Origin: Vitellaria paradoxa
Taxonomy: Eukaryota; Streptophyta; Magnoliopsida; Ericales; Sapotaceae
Direction: 5' to 3'
Assembly (NCBI GenBank): GCA_019916065.1
Contig: CM034233.1
Location: forward strand, 22,393,936 to 22,457,935
Length of the DNA: 64,000 bases
The first letter of the stretch is position 1. Every line of letters starts with the position of its first letter. Below are positions 1-13,050 of this stretch, piece by piece. The notes beneath the pieces are model-generated. The model did not search any database, had not been told where the DNA came from, and saw only the letters and a program-made list of their open reading frames with translations. The translations under genes were made by a program, and so were the position numbers.

Positions 1-190
1 CAGTACCTGCAGCAAAATCTGTAAGAAAGTGAGCACGAGTCTATTATACACATAAGCAGGTATATGAATGCAATAACATAACATGCTATTGCTGTGCATC
101 ACATAGGTATCATCACTTCCAGTATATGATCAACAATTTAATTCATTTTATTTTCATTATCCAATTATCATCACCTTATCTCTCACTCTC

Positions 191-243
191 TCACACACAC
201 GCACACGCACAAGCACACGCACACGCACACGCACACGCACACA
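191..243. repeat. CA / GCACAC microsatellite
   Basis: About 53 bp of alternating CA with interspersed GCACAC hexamers. Open frames across it are artefacts of the repeat (poly His-Ala or Arg-Val). Confidence 0.9.
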
Positions 244-1032
244 GTTATAGAACTTTATTACAGAACCAAAAAACAAAGGGATGGGAAAACAGAAATGGAG
301 ATGAGGAAAGAAGGAGAAGCACAAAAAGAGAATGGGAAAGAGAAGTTTGGTATAAAAAATGAAATGAACACACCAAACCCTCATCTGAAGTAGCTTGAAA
401 GTGACCAAGCAAAGGAGCACCATCAGATTGCTTTGGGGGGAGATCAAATGGACAGCTCAGATGACTCCACAAGCCCACTTAATCCCAACCATTTAATTGA
501 GGGGGAAGCAATGGCCCAAATGACTTTGGGTCATTCAAGAATTGATGAGAGTAGATAGAAGCCAAGCATGAAGATCAAAGGGACACAAGCTTGTAAGACA
601 AGCTATATGCCTTGCACATTCTCTCTACTGAAGATCAAGGGGACACACACTTACTGTTATGGAACTTTATTATAGAACCAAAAAACAAAGGGAACCCATG
701 GGAAAACAGAAATGGAGATGAGGAAAGAAGAAGCACAAAAAGAGAATGGGAAAGAGAAGTTTGGTATAAAAAATGAAATGAGCACACCAAACCCTCATCT
801 GAAGTAGCTTGAAAGTGACCAAGCAAAGGAGCACCATCAGATTGCTTTAGGGGGAGATCAAATGGACAGCTCAGATGACTCCACAAGCCCACTTAATCCC
901 AACCATTTAATTGAGGGGGAAGCAACGGCCCAAATGACTTTGGGTCATTCAAGAATTAATGAGAGTAGATAGAAGCCAAGCACGAAGATCAAAGGGACAC
1001 AAGCTTGTAAGACAAGCTATATGCCTTGCACC
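243..1032. repeat. Direct duplication, two ~380-bp copies
   Basis: Copy 1 (about 243-618) and copy 2 (about 655-1032) both run from the motif GAACTTTATTA-AGAACCAAAAAAC to TATATGCCTTGCAC with few differences. Copy 2 continues into further sequence with a TATA-like GTATAAATAG at about 1273, as an LTR would. Possibly a rearranged LTR or a tandem duplication inside one. Confidence 0.75.
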
Positions 1033-1599
1033 TTCTAGAAGGGGCACAAGGGTAACTCTAACCGAGAGGGACAAGAAGTTGGACCAACAATGCTCTGGTG
1101 AAGGTGGGAGAGTGCTTGGGCTCAACTGGCTTGGCCCAATCTCAAGTGGAGCATTCATCATTCGGTCCAATCCTATTTTAATCAAAATGTGTCCAGCAAC
1201 ATAAGTCCATAGGCCTGCAGTATTAAAGTATAGTCCACCCAAAATGTAATGGGCTTATTACATTACAAGTATGGTATAAATAGTAAGTCAAAGAATGCAT
1301 AGGATTTCCATTCATGGAAAGTATGCTGTAATGAACTGCTAGCTTTGGCAGATGAGGTTACCACCCTCGAAGTGGATTTCATCAATACAATTCCACTTCT
1401 TTTCCTTCAATTTTCACTGTTATTTCTATTTCTTTTAGTCCTTGCACTTCAAGATAGGCAAACATAAGACAACCAAGAAGGGCCCCCATCACACACATAC
1501 ATATGGGGTAGGTACCCTGCAAGACTGAACTGTGGCCACAGTATTAGCCCCAAACATCCCCTCATCTAGTGTTTGTGTTGTTTCGGGGGTCACTTGCCC

Positions 1600-1643
1600 G
1601 TTGGATGCAATAACTCATAAAGTTGGATGCAATAACTCATAAA
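1600..1643. repeat. 22-bp tandem repeat, two perfect copies
   Basis: The unit beginning GTTGGATGCAATAACTCATA is repeated exactly with a 22-bp period. Confidence 0.85.
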
Positions 1644-3444
1644 TCATGTCACTGTTAGGCGTCTACATCTTTTTTCCCACTTGATGCGATAACCAATCAG
1701 CATTGTTATATAGGCTACTAATCTATTGGAATGATAACCAATCCCCACGCAGGTTTAGGGACTTTCAACCAATATTGTTTCATCGTACCTTCTATCTGCA
1801 AAATCAATATCAAATCAATCACATTCTTATTATCCATTTCCATTATATCAACTTCATCATAATCATCTCATCTTTTTGGCTACACATTTTATTTGATTTC
1901 ATCATATCACAACATTAATCCATAGCAAAGCATTTATAACTCAAACATGTTTTATATTTAAAAACATAGCAACTTTAATAAAGGGAGTCTTTGTCGTCTG
2001 CATGGGAGGTAAATCGGTAAGTCGCGTGCAAGGACTGGTGTGCATGAGAGGCAATGGTTAGGGCCCTTAGGGGTGTGCGCATAGGAAGGGGTGTGCTATG
2101 AGAATGTAAAAACTAAACGGATGAACATTGGAAATGTCAGAACTTTGAAACTATCAATAAACCACCAACACAGAGGCTTGGACACCACACAAAAGCTCTA
2201 AACCAACTCCTCACCACTCTGATCTCATAAAAGAATCAAGATGAAAACTCAAGCTTTTTTTTTTTTTGGCTGTTTGGGGGGGGGAGGGAGAACACTCAAA
2301 TCTCACAACTCACACTTTTCTCTTGTTTTGGAAAATCTTTCTGATTACACCCACCTATGTGTGTATATATATATATATATATAGACAAATGTTTTGTCAT
2401 GAAGGAAGAGTGAAGGAAAAGAGTGAGGTGACATGGGCGGTGGATAGAGTGTAGACTTGGGCGGCAAAATTAAATTCGAGTTGGAAAAACTAGAAAAAAT
2501 AAGCAAGTTGCAACTGTTAAAATCTGGACAGGGCGTGCACACAGGAAAAGGGCTGGCGTGCGCATGCGGACACTCGGATGGGATTGTGTGCACGAGAAAA
2601 GACATGTCGATGCCGTGCGCATGGGAAAATCAACAAGGTGCGCATGACCTATAAAATGCTTAATATGGACTTCTCAAATCCCAGTATGACAACTCTTAGA
2701 TTAGAAATTGAGCAACTGAGTCAACTCATGCATCAATTAATCATAATACAATAAAATAATGTATAAAAACCCAGCATATCATGAATAAAATAATATATAT
2801 ATAAGGGTATGGGTCATTGCACATGTGATATCACCTTGTTGCAAATAGAAGCTTGTAAGTATTTAATGATTAGTGGAAGTTAAGGACGTTTCCTTGGAAT
2901 TGGATAAATAGATCTTACTATAGATCAAAATTAAATTAGTCTTCTGAATTTCTAATTGCATTAAATGCTTTTCCCTCCTCTCCCATAACTCTTGTTTGTA
3001 GAATAGTGCAATCTTGAATCCAAAGTGACATATTGACATTGTTATGCTTTGGCAATTACATGTAATGGAACAGTTCCATCTTCAACATGTCAAACATGCT
3101 TCAGTCAACAACCACCTGAACTGTGTCAACAACCTGAAGTAACAAGGATGAACAGTTTCTATTTTCTTTGTATCAGAAGCAGCCTTTTCTGACTTGCCAT
3201 CAAAGCCTAAATTTATCAGCGCACAAACAACCACCCCCCCCCCCCCCCAAAAAAAAAATGAAGGTTAATCAAATAAAATTTTGAATTTCCAAACAATTTC
3301 ATGTGGCATGCAGACTTTTGGAGTAATTTACCCATTTCATAGTAATTTCATGGATGCAGTCATATTGGGCAGTGCCTGTTTGAATATATATTAGTAAAAC
3401 CTAGTTGCCTGCAACACTCGTCTGATTGTTGCCTCTGCATGCAG

Positions 3445-6400
3445 AAACTTCCCAGGGGGAACTATCAGTGATATGGTAAAGGATGCTTCTAAAGGGATCT
3501 CATTTGTGTGCAATCATATTGCTGAATATGGTGGCGATCCTAACAGGTAGTAACTTTGTGAATTTGTTCTTTCAACACCATATTAGAAATTTAGAATCAT
3601 AGTGCATGAGAATTCATGAGGCTAAGCATGCCTTTTTTTTTTTTTTATAATTTTGGTAGGATTTACTTAATGGGACAGTCGGCTGGTGCACATATTGCTT
3701 CTTGTGCACTTGTGGAGCAGGCAATTCAAGAGGCTGGTGAAGGAGAGAGCACTTCTTGGAGTCTATCCCAGATAAAGGCTTATTTTGGATTATCTGGAGG
3801 GTAACTTTACGCTAAACTTAAAATAAGTGTAAAAGATTTTTCCTTTATTTTAATTTTTGGGGATATCAATCAATAAGGTTGGATGGTTCAAACAATGGGT
3901 CATATTGTGCATATTTATATGTTGGGATTGATGTGAACCACTGGTGCGACAAAGTTGGTGGCAATGATTGTCAAAAGTGATTACAGATTTTGTTTAAAAG
4001 ATGCCCAGGCCAAATCTATTGATTGGTTCTGTTTGTGTGTTAGATGATGTGGTAGGTATATTTACAAGTTGGACTTGCACTTCATTCTTTTCTTTGTTAA
4101 CCGCCAGGATTTGATCATGGTGCTGCAGCAATAGACTGCGATGTGTATTAGACTGAATAGTCTTTGTATGAGTCTGCCTTTGGGTTTTTTTTTTTTTGTT
4201 GCTATTATAATTCTTTTGATAAGTAACAAAAATATATGCTTTCTGGTCCGTCAAAGCTGAGGGATATTGTCAATGTGGGAAAGTCATGTGGTCTATATAG
4301 TAATGTATATTTGAAATGAGTGGCATTCATTTTTTATTGCAGTGTATTGGTTATGCCCCCACCCAAAGCTTTATCTGCAATTTCTTTTATTATTATTATT
4401 ATTATTTGTAAATTTTACAGTTATGCTGTTCAACATTGTCAACAGGTACAATCTGTTTAACCTAGTAGATCACTTCGATAGTCGGGGGCTGTACCGTTCA
4501 ATATTTTTGAGGTAAATATCTTCTTATTTCCCTCATGTTGACAATGGATGAATAATTTTTGTTAATGAGTTATTTCATGCCTGAGTTCCCGTATGAGCTT
4601 AATGATTTTGCTGTTGTTTATATATCTGCACAGCATAATGGAGGGGGAACAATCTCTACGACGTTTTTCTCCTGAAGTAATGGTACAGGACCCAAACATT
4701 AGAAATGCAGTTTCTCTTCTTCCTCCTATTGTCCTTTTTCATGGCACTGGAGATTATAGCATTCCATCAGATTCCAGGTTAGCATCTGCAGTCAAAACAA
4801 ATGCAGTACGATGATTATTATTCCTTGTTTTCTTACAATGAGCTCTTAATTGCTTGTGTTTCTTTGTTCAAGATAATGGTACCTAATCAGAACTTATATC
4901 ATCTAAGAAATGGAATATTGAGCAGTGCATGAGGTCATCCTTCTATTTCGTTGGTAAAATAATCCCGTATAATGCATGCTAAAATCTAGATGAGGTCAAC
5001 GACCTGGTCTGGCAAGAATTGAGAGAACAAAGAAGTTATTTTTTACAATAGAAGTTGAAGGTAACAGCAAATGGGGAGTATCATTGGGGTGTTGAGATAG
5101 AATGTTTGAAGTCCAAGGAGAGCACAGAGGAAACTCTTAATATTGTCAAATATTGGGAACACCTACATTGCACTCAGAAAACCAAGAAACTTTCTGTTCT
5201 GAAATTTTCTACATGTAGAAATGCTGTGGTCTGTAGAATTTTTAGATGGGATGATTAAGGTTCCCTTGTGAGTTAAATGCATCTTAATGCTTACAAATAG
5301 GGCACTCTATAAACTTCCACAGCTAGTTATAAATATCCAGGCACTCGTCATATCACAGAGTGTTTATTTAAGTCATCTTATACTCTTGCATAAGCATCTT
5401 TATGAATGCTGATCAGGCTACAATACATATATTAGTTATAGTTAAATCCCAACTTCATGGTCTCTGCATAACAGTGCACTCTTACTTAGAAATTGGAAAC
5501 CATCGAAGAGCTCTTTGATGTGAAAAATTGAACTGTAGCTACTGGAAAGAATTCTTGCCCAATAATGAGGTTTGAATATGAGATTCTAGAACAGTGACCC
5601 AATATTCAATTGTAAGGTAACTTCTTTTAGTAAGTGAATTAACCCCTTTTCTTCTGAGTTTTCTTTTTTTCTTCTTTTCAATATCTATAGATGCAATTTC
5701 AATATAAGAAAATCTATCAAGTTTTTATCAAGTCATTTCCAATCGAAGGGCAAGTCTCAACTAATAGCTTGAGAAATTCAATAAAATTAGAGTTTCTATT
5801 TTTGTTGTGTGTTCGTGTGTTTTGGAGCAAGTATATAATGTATAAAAAAGATTTTAGTGAAAATTGTTCATGAAAGATTTCATTATCATTTTTGAGCATA
5901 GGAGTATACAATGTAAAACTGAGAACAGGATGTATAGACGTTTGACAAACCATAAAGTATGAAAAGAGGGCCTATCAAAATTGTAAAATTAGTCCCTACC
6001 CTTGGGTTTGATTGTAGGTTTGACTCACAATCCTTTCTTATAAGGAAAATAAAAATAAAAACATAAAGAAGAAATCTTAGATGTCATATCTGTTAAATCT
6101 AGTAATGAAGTGTTCAGATAACACGTAGTGCTCTTAAAACTTTAAAATAATCTATTAGGTTTATTGAGTTGTTTTTATTTCATAACTCTTCTATTTATTT
6201 CAGCTTCTTAGAATATATTCAGTCCAGATCATTTTTTTTTCCGGCTTCTAAATTCAATTTGTAAAACTCAAATGCTACGTTGTTCATTTTATATGCCATT
6301 GCAGGCATTTTTCATGTTCTGGGTTTTGTGTTAAGACTTGTACATCATACTCCTTATAAATGTGGGTGGTTGTGGCTTAGTAGCCTGTTAGTGGCCTTTT

Positions 6401-9400
6401 GGAATGTGTGGAAATTGCTGAAGTGGCATCAAATCACCAGAGGGTGGATTAGGGAGAGCAGTGTTGATCCCATGTCAAGGAAGGGAAGGCTGGAGGCTAA
6501 CAGATAGAAAACCTCAGACATTATGGTATGGAAATGAACATCAGTGGTGCTTTGCATGTATGGAGGAGTCTTTGTGTATAGGAGGGCTAATCTCCACAGA
6601 TGCCATCACCTAATCTCGTTTTAGTGGCATTGATTTCCTTAAAGGCCTGAAGGAAGGGTAGCATCTACTAATTATTTGAAAGAATGAAATCGAATCTGAC
6701 CAGTCTAGGAAAACGCCACTTACTCATGCACCATCCTGCGAGGTCCAGCTTGATCCTGCAACGTTTTAGAGTGTTTCAGTATGTTTTCAAAGGTTTCGGG
6801 ACTTTCCCGTGATTTACAATGGCTGTTAGCACTTCTAAGTGATGATCTAATGAGCATGCCATGAACATCTAGCCAAAATTTGTTTAGCTCATCAATCCCA
6901 AAACTTTTCCTAAGCATCCTTGGTCTATAATTAAGTGATTTTAATGAGGGTAAATTATACTTAGCTCCCTTGCACTTTACACAATCTCATTTTGGTCCGT
7001 CTATGTTTAATTGTAACAATCAATAATCAATCCCTTTCATTTGTAGTCAAATTTTACTTTAGTCACGTTTTCTTAATGCTTATTGATAGAAGAGCTAAAT
7101 TGGAGCTTAATCATAAGTATAGGGGTTAGCTCTTGTAATTGAAAATACAAGAACCAAAGTGAGATTCAGCATAAAGTGTAAAGGTGAAAAATGTAATTTA
7201 CTTTTTTAATTAAAAAAAACTTGATTTTAACCTCTCAAAAACATGGATAAGAGATTACAATGAAAAGAATTTTACTCACGGAATTAGCCAACATAGTCTT
7301 GGACTTTTAACACTTTGTCTGAGACCTATTGATACGAATGCGGACACATAAACAACACAAGTATGATCACAAGATACAACAATTTTGAAAAAATGAGCAT
7401 ACAAATACCATGGAGATATGGCATATATATATTTTTATATATTTTTATTAGCTATATATGTGAGTATAATATTCATAAGAAAACTAATTTAATAATTCAA
7501 CATTCAATTCAAGCATATTTCAACATGCTAAAAGAAACAAATATGAGATAGATATTAGAATTTTAGGTTTTTTAGCTACTCAGTCTTAGGTTTGTCTTAA
7601 TAATTTATAAAAGAAAATATGACAAATAATAGGACAAGCTACACGGCGTGATATTTTGTTGATTGTGGTGTGTCCAATATGTATTTAGGTGTGTACGAAA
7701 AGTATCGTCAATGTGTTAGATATTGATATGTGTTAGATATGAATATGACACCTACTTTGAATTGTCCTACTTCGTATGTCTTAAAACTATCTTTCAGTAC
7801 AGATCTCTCTTTAATATTGGGCAGGGTGTATGCCTCTCAATCCTGCCGGCAATTGATAAGAGCATAAGTGCTTTAGGTTTGCTTAGATACCCATTGGCAA
7901 GACTATTTTCTTGAGTCCTAGGATAGTGGGGTGTTAGAATGCCATTGGAAAACCAAGCGTGTCTCATTGCAGACATGCTATAGGGCAGCCAGTTGTTGGG
8001 AAAAATCGGGGGAGGAACCAATCACATACATCAAGAGAGATTGGTGCACTCTAGTGGAATGTTTGCTTGCATGAGCAGGCATGGCCTGAGCATGCCTATG
8101 AGGCTCCATGGAGACTGCATTTGCTTGTCTTGGCTGAAAACTAAGCCATTGTGCCCGTTAACATTAACCAACAAAAAATTGTCGTGGAGTGAGAGCTGAG
8201 ACATAGTTAATTCAGTTGGCCCCCGTGTCATTTTGATGAAGTTGAAACATGGAGCTAATGATTGATGTTAGAAGAGGCGTGTAGATAATGTGGTGTTGTC
8301 TTGAATTGGGATTTTGGTATGCTACCTCGGATAAACTCATTGCATAAGGGGAATAGGAGCTAGCCTTGCATACAATGGTGATTCGTATGAAATTTGAATT
8401 TGAAAAATCATGGCCCATATATCAATAAGGCTTTGTTTGGATCATAGATTTGTCAAGGAAAAAGGAAAGGGATAGGGATTGAAAATCACTTCTCATGTTT
8501 CATTTGTGTCATAAAATGGAAGGAAAAACACATGGAATTTGAGAAAAAAAGTAATTAATTTAGAAAACTAATTAATTGGTGAATTTCTTTTATTTTATTA
8601 TATTTTGGATCGATTCAAATAAATATATGTATTTGGGATTTCATATCTGCTCCCCGTTTTCCTTAGTGTTTCTTTTACTTTCTCTTCCATTTTTTTCCCT
8701 AACCAAATCCTCACTCCAGGCACTCCATAATGGGGAAACCAGAGATAATTAGCTTTTAGCTAGAGAAGCTAGAGAATATCCCTTTGGCTTGGCTTTGAGA
8801 AGATGTGGTTTAGTTGATGGGTCACGAACAAGGAGATGGTTGAAGTGGAGGGTGGTAGAACTCTCAAATTTGTCAAACAATTCACGACAGATGGGTCAAA
8901 CTATAGGTGTCATCTATAAGATATTGACGTTCTGGGCCCTTCTTTTTTGAATTTTTTTTGGGGGGGGGGGGGTGGGGTGGAGACCGTGGAGGAGGTGGGG
9001 TTTTGGCACTACTGCAAATTTTTGAATGTGGAAATATTGATTGATGATGCATTTATATCATTTTCCAAGGGCTAGGCTTGTGCTAGTCCAGAACTTTAAA
9101 TTCAAAAGTATGCCAATGCATAAGTTGGTGTGGCTCAGTTGAGCCTATACAGAACATCTTTGAACCATGGCATTGCTTTTGGAAATGGCCATCATCAGAA
9201 AGGGAATGAGAGAAAAAAAAAAAAAAACACCGAGAAGTTTGCACAGCTCTCCTCAGCCTCCATTCTAGACATTTTTCAGTAGCTGCATGTACTAAGATGA
9301 TTGTCTTGTAAATGTTTTGGGTAGTAATGATCATTCAGCTTCTAACAATAGAGCATTAAATACACTTATCTTTTCATTGATCAATTCTGCTCTGGTTTCA

Positions 9401-10187
9401 TCAATAAGAAGTAGGATGTTCGTTGCATTGATGGGTAAAAATTTATAGATTTGTTACCACCTATTATAGTTGTCCAATAACTTGTAAATGTTTTTGTGTG
9501 CAGCAAGAATTTTGCAGAAACACTACAAAGGGTTGGAGTGAAATCTGAATTACACTTGTACGAAGGACGGACACACACAGATGTGTTTGTTCAGGTAACC
9601 AATTGAAAGGTGTATTTCCTTCCATTTCTGCTGGATGCAAATTGTATCTATGAATCAGCCAAGCACCTAGTTTGTTGAGACATTCTGTCCAATTTCTAGT
9701 TTTTTGAAGTTCCATTTAATTTACTGACCTGGGATAATATGCTGCTTGAACTTTTGAATGCTTTTCTTTTCCATATTTCCATAAACATGTATCTGAATCC
9801 AATGCAAATTGGTAGAAACCCTTGCTCCTCCTCCCCCCCCCCCCCAAAAAAAAAAATTTGTATTCTTTTTCAAATTTCACTTTCTTGTAATTTTCCTTTG
9901 GACTGAAGCATAAAAATGATTCTCATATGCATCTTCATTGGTCTGTGATTTTTGCTTGCAACAAAAGAAAATGCTCTATCAACTGCTTTGTGTTTAAATA
10001 TTTAGTTCGTATGCTACATATTCAGGATCCAATGAGAGGTGGTAATGATCAGTTGTTTGAAGATGTAATTGCTTACATTCATGCTGGAGATTCAGAAGCC
10101 CTTGCCAAAGACGCAGCTGCACCTCCAAGAAAGCGACTAGTACCTGAATTCATGTTGAACTTGGCTCGTGCCGTCAGCCCATTTTAA
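3445..10187 (+). CDS. ICME: ICME-family isoprenylcysteine alpha-carbonyl methylesterase, 3' part (six exons)
   Basis: This enzyme family hydrolyses the C-terminal methyl ester of prenylated, carboxyl-methylated proteins at endomembranes, opposing the ICMT methyltransferase; in Arabidopsis it influences ABA signalling. Visible exons are 3445-3546, 3660-3800, 4446-4511, 4634-4777, 9504-9594 and 10026-10187 (stop 10185-10187). All introns are GT-AG and the frame is kept across every junction, giving 234 C-terminal residues, roughly half of the usual 420-480. The alpha/beta-hydrolase catalytic set is visible: nucleophile elbow GQSAGAH (exon 2), the Asp in HGTGDYSIP (exon 4) and the His in GRTHTDVF (exon 5). 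The family-typical end RKRLVPE...SPF is present. The oxyanion-hole GGAW exon is not in the window, so the 5' exons lie left of position 1. The fifth intron is long (4,726 bp) and holds MITEs. The protein could be ICME or an ICME-like paralogue (ICMEL); the family is certain, the paralogue is not. Confidence 0.95.
6948..7203. mobile_element. MITE with long diverged terminal inverted repeats
   Basis: The left arm starts GGTAAATTATACTTAGCTCC and the right arm, read on the other strand, starts GTAAATTACATTTTTCACC; both continue with GCACTTTA/ACACTTTA and TCTCA-TTTGGT. The arms are roughly 70 bp long. This type of AT-rich hairpin element is common in plant introns. Superfamily not assigned. Confidence 0.65.
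8424..8712. mobile_element. MITE-like segment with TTTGGATC / CCAAATCC ends
   Basis: Begins near AAGGCTTTGTTTGGATC and ends near CCCTAACCAAATCCTCACT, a weak inverted repeat. The same terminal style recurs at about 54287-54453 and 60761-60927. Confidence 0.4.
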
Positions 10188-11127
10188 TCATTTGCTTTCT
10201 ACTGTAAGCCTAAATCCATATTCTGTTTTTGTTACAATCTTTATAAATATTAGGAAAAAGAGTGATCCCTCGATGGTAAATGACTGTCAATATGCCAAAT
10301 TTGATGAATTTCACTTAGTATCATATTCTTTTTATTTGGCAGTAAAAAAAATCAATTATATTGTTTATTAGGGGGAAGCTCTGGGGAGATGATTTTACCC
10401 TTGTTCTTGTTTCCCTGTGGAAATGCCACTTATCAACTGGACCAGCCCCTCTTTGTCTACTTATACTATATGTTAAACACATAGTTTGATATGCATTTTT
10501 ATTTTTGAGTAATTTCTTTGCCATTGTAAGATTTTAGAACAATCAATCCTGCATTCCTATAGGTTGGAGTTTGTCCAAGGTTAGAAATTAATGTATTTCA
10601 CAACTTTTGAAGGCATGACTCTTTATCATTGAGAAGATGGTTGATGCAGAGGAGACCTCAATGATAATATGAGAATGCATAAGAATGAAATTGTGAAATT
10701 CCTTGTCAATTTCACCATTTCTTGCCAATTCTTTTTTCTTCTCCGTTTGGTTTATTCATGTATGGTAGTGGAGTTGAGACTGTAATTAGGATGTATTTGT
10801 GGCTTCTTTTTTTCCGCCTTGCAATGGTGGTTGGTGAAGCGTCGTTCTATCATCCATTTAAAGCTCTGTTTGAAGCTTTAAATTTTCATAAAAAATTTTA
10901 AAAATTTTAAAAATTCTCAATTTTCTTCTAATTAAATTGTCATATGTCACTTTTTACACCATCATACCAATCATTGATATTTTTTTGAACTTATGTGGAA
11001 TTCCAACTGGTAACCGCATAGGGTACACAAATGGTCTCCAATGATCGTCAAAACTAGTAGCAAACATGGAAATGACTTTGCTTTGATGTTGCTAAAGCGG
11101 CTACCTATAATGATCGGTACTAAAACT
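10188..11127. other. ICME 3' flank, no gene seen
   Basis: Probable 3' UTR followed by AT-rich intergenic sequence. Nothing else can be supported. Confidence 0.5.
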
Positions 11128-11640
11128 TGGATAATTTTTGAGTTTTATATTGGATTAATAATAATCTGTGTCTACGATATTCTGAACAAAATTGATATCA
11201 AATTTCTTATAATTGAAATTTTAGACAACGAATTTAAATCGAACAAACTATGATAATTCATGGTTTTATTTATTTTTTTGGGCAAAACTTTAAGTCCTAG
11301 TAATTATTACATGTGTTTTGGTCTCTATTTCTAATTAATTTTTGATAAGCACGAAAACACAAATTATGATTTTTAATTTGGAAGGTTTAACTTTCTATAA
11401 ATTATAATTGAGCAGAATTTAAGTTGGTAGTTTTAATTTGAATATGATAATCTCTCTTAAAATATAGTGAAATTTAAATGTCTAAATCATTTTGTGAGAT
11501 AGTAGTGGGTTTTACTAAAATAATAATTGAGCAGAAAATTAAAAAAATATGAAAATGATCTCAATTATTGAATGAAATAAAAAATAATTTTTAACCGTTA
11601 GATTTTATATGAGAGAGGTATTTTCAAAAATCGTCTTGTT
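11128..11640 (+). repeat. Dispersed ~450-bp repeat X, copy 1
   Basis: Shares order and sequence with about 42020-42520 (same orientation) and with about 15240-15645 (opposite orientation). Shared landmarks are TAATTTTTGATAAG and the GTGTTTTG(A/G)TCTCT block. No coding capacity. Probably an unclassified non-autonomous transposon. Confidence 0.6.
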
Positions 11641-12827
11641 TTATTATATAAATATTTAGATTTAATATTTTTTTGAATGAATTTATAATTTTGGACGTAA
11701 AAAGAGTATTTGTCTTGAACGTTTGAGTAATAAATAATAGGATAAAGTCTAGAAATAAGCCCTACAATTAATGCTTCGTTACATTTTGGTTTCTAAAGTT
11801 CTAATTTTGGCAGATTAATTCTCACAGTTTCAATTAATTTGCAATTAAGTCTTTTTGTCCAACATCCTTTGAAATGAGCTATTAAAGTCCACGTAATGCT
11901 TATATGTTGAGGGCAATTTTACAATCTTACCACTCATGAGTGACGTACAGAAACTATTCTTACCATTTATATTGTGTCGCATTTTAATCCCTATATTTTT
12001 AATTTTGACAATCTAAATTTTATAATTTTGGTTAAGTTACAATTAAATCAGTCTGTCTTGTACTGTTTGAAATTAATCGTTAAATCTTTTGTGATCTTCA
12101 CATATGCTGATTTTTGTAATGGATTTGACATCATATATAATTTCGTGAAACTGTAAGTATTAAACTGCTATGAATAAGAATCTTAATTTCATGTAATATA
12201 CAAGAATTTCAATTTTTTACTACTACAATTGACGAAACAGAGGATATTAAGGTAGCGATTGATGGGAAGCAAGGAGTAGGATGAACATCTACTGCGAGGG
12301 TGATGAAGAGTGCTCCGTTGAACGAGAGCATCTTATTTTTTTTGGTTTAATTTTCTTAATTGAACTCCTCTAGCTACCCTTTTTAATTTCTTTTGATATT
12401 TAAATTGAGATAGTAATTAATGATTGTACGTAAAAATAAGTAAGAAATAAAAGAGTATCTAAGATAATTGAAAATATGGATAGACTTCAAATTAAACGTG
12501 GTCTTTCCCTTTATAATGAATATACATATGATTGTCAAAGGTAAAGGCAGAACTAAAATTTTTGATAAGTTGGTCGAAAATTTGAACTGTGTGATTCGCT
12601 TTTAGGGATTAAAGAGAGAAAAAGTTTTTAATTTTTATAATTTCTATTTTGACCTCTTTTTCTTTTAAGTATAAAATTCTTATATAACTTGAGGTAAAAA
12701 TAAATTTTAAAAGTGAGATCAAATACGTAAAATTAAAATAAAAATTATATCTATTTTTATTATAATTTAAGAACGAGTGAAATCACCTATCGCTTATCCC
12801 AATATAACTTTCGTTGTGTTCGTAGGT
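11641..12827. other. Intergenic, no feature supported
   Basis: AT-rich sequence with short MITE-like tracts, for example around 11740-12170. No gene, RNA or clear element boundary was identified. Confidence 0.4.
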
Positions 12828-13050
12828 GTGTGTATTGTCGGCAAAGGCCATACTTGTTCCCCTAGATTGCATGAGGTAACAAATCTAGAAACTTGTCAGG
12901 AAAGGACTGACTTCGGTTGTCAAAGTCTTTGTACTCGGTCGGATAGTTAGCCGCCTTGCCCGGTCGGCAAAGGTTTACGCTTCTAGCGGGCTAGGTGATT
13001 GGCAAGAGTGTTTATACTTGACTGGCAAAGGGATTTTTTTATCCCACTTC
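12828..13050. repeat. GC-richer transposon fragment, copy 1
   Basis: Starts ATTGTCGGCAAAGGCCATA and contains the recurrent word CGGCAAAGG. It is about 85% similar by eye to 40448-40660. It is the 5' part of a larger duplicon shared between 13 kb and 40.5 kb. Confidence 0.6.

Larger units (their letters stand above)
1..3444. other. Non-coding sequence upstream of the first visible ICME exon, repeat-bearing
   Basis: No ICME exon is recognisable here, so this is most simply one large intron that continues beyond the left edge. It holds a CA-rich microsatellite, a ~380-bp direct duplication, a 22-bp tandem repeat, a GC-richer patch with degenerate GTGCGCATGGGAAAA-like repeats (about 1990-2100 and 2525-2650) and a C-run/A-run junction near 3240. 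The GC-richer patches look like old retroelement LTR material, but I cannot name them. Confidence 0.6.
4778..9503 (+). other. Long ICME intron with transposon insertions
   Basis: The flanking exons join in frame without a missing residue (S-K-N-F across the junction), so no exon is hidden here. The intron contains a hairpin-forming MITE at about 6948-7203, a second MITE-like segment at about 8424-8712 and a G-run at about 8960. The stretches 5.0-6.9 kb and 7.2-8.4 kb show no recognisable coding or structural signal. Confidence 0.8.

Noticed and set aside
126..478. Open frames over the CA microsatellite and its flank
   Set aside because: Repeat-derived His/Ala or Arg/Val tracts without domains.
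6280..6507. 75-codon open frame inside the ICME intron
   Set aside because: No recognisable domain; the flanking ICME exons splice in frame without it.
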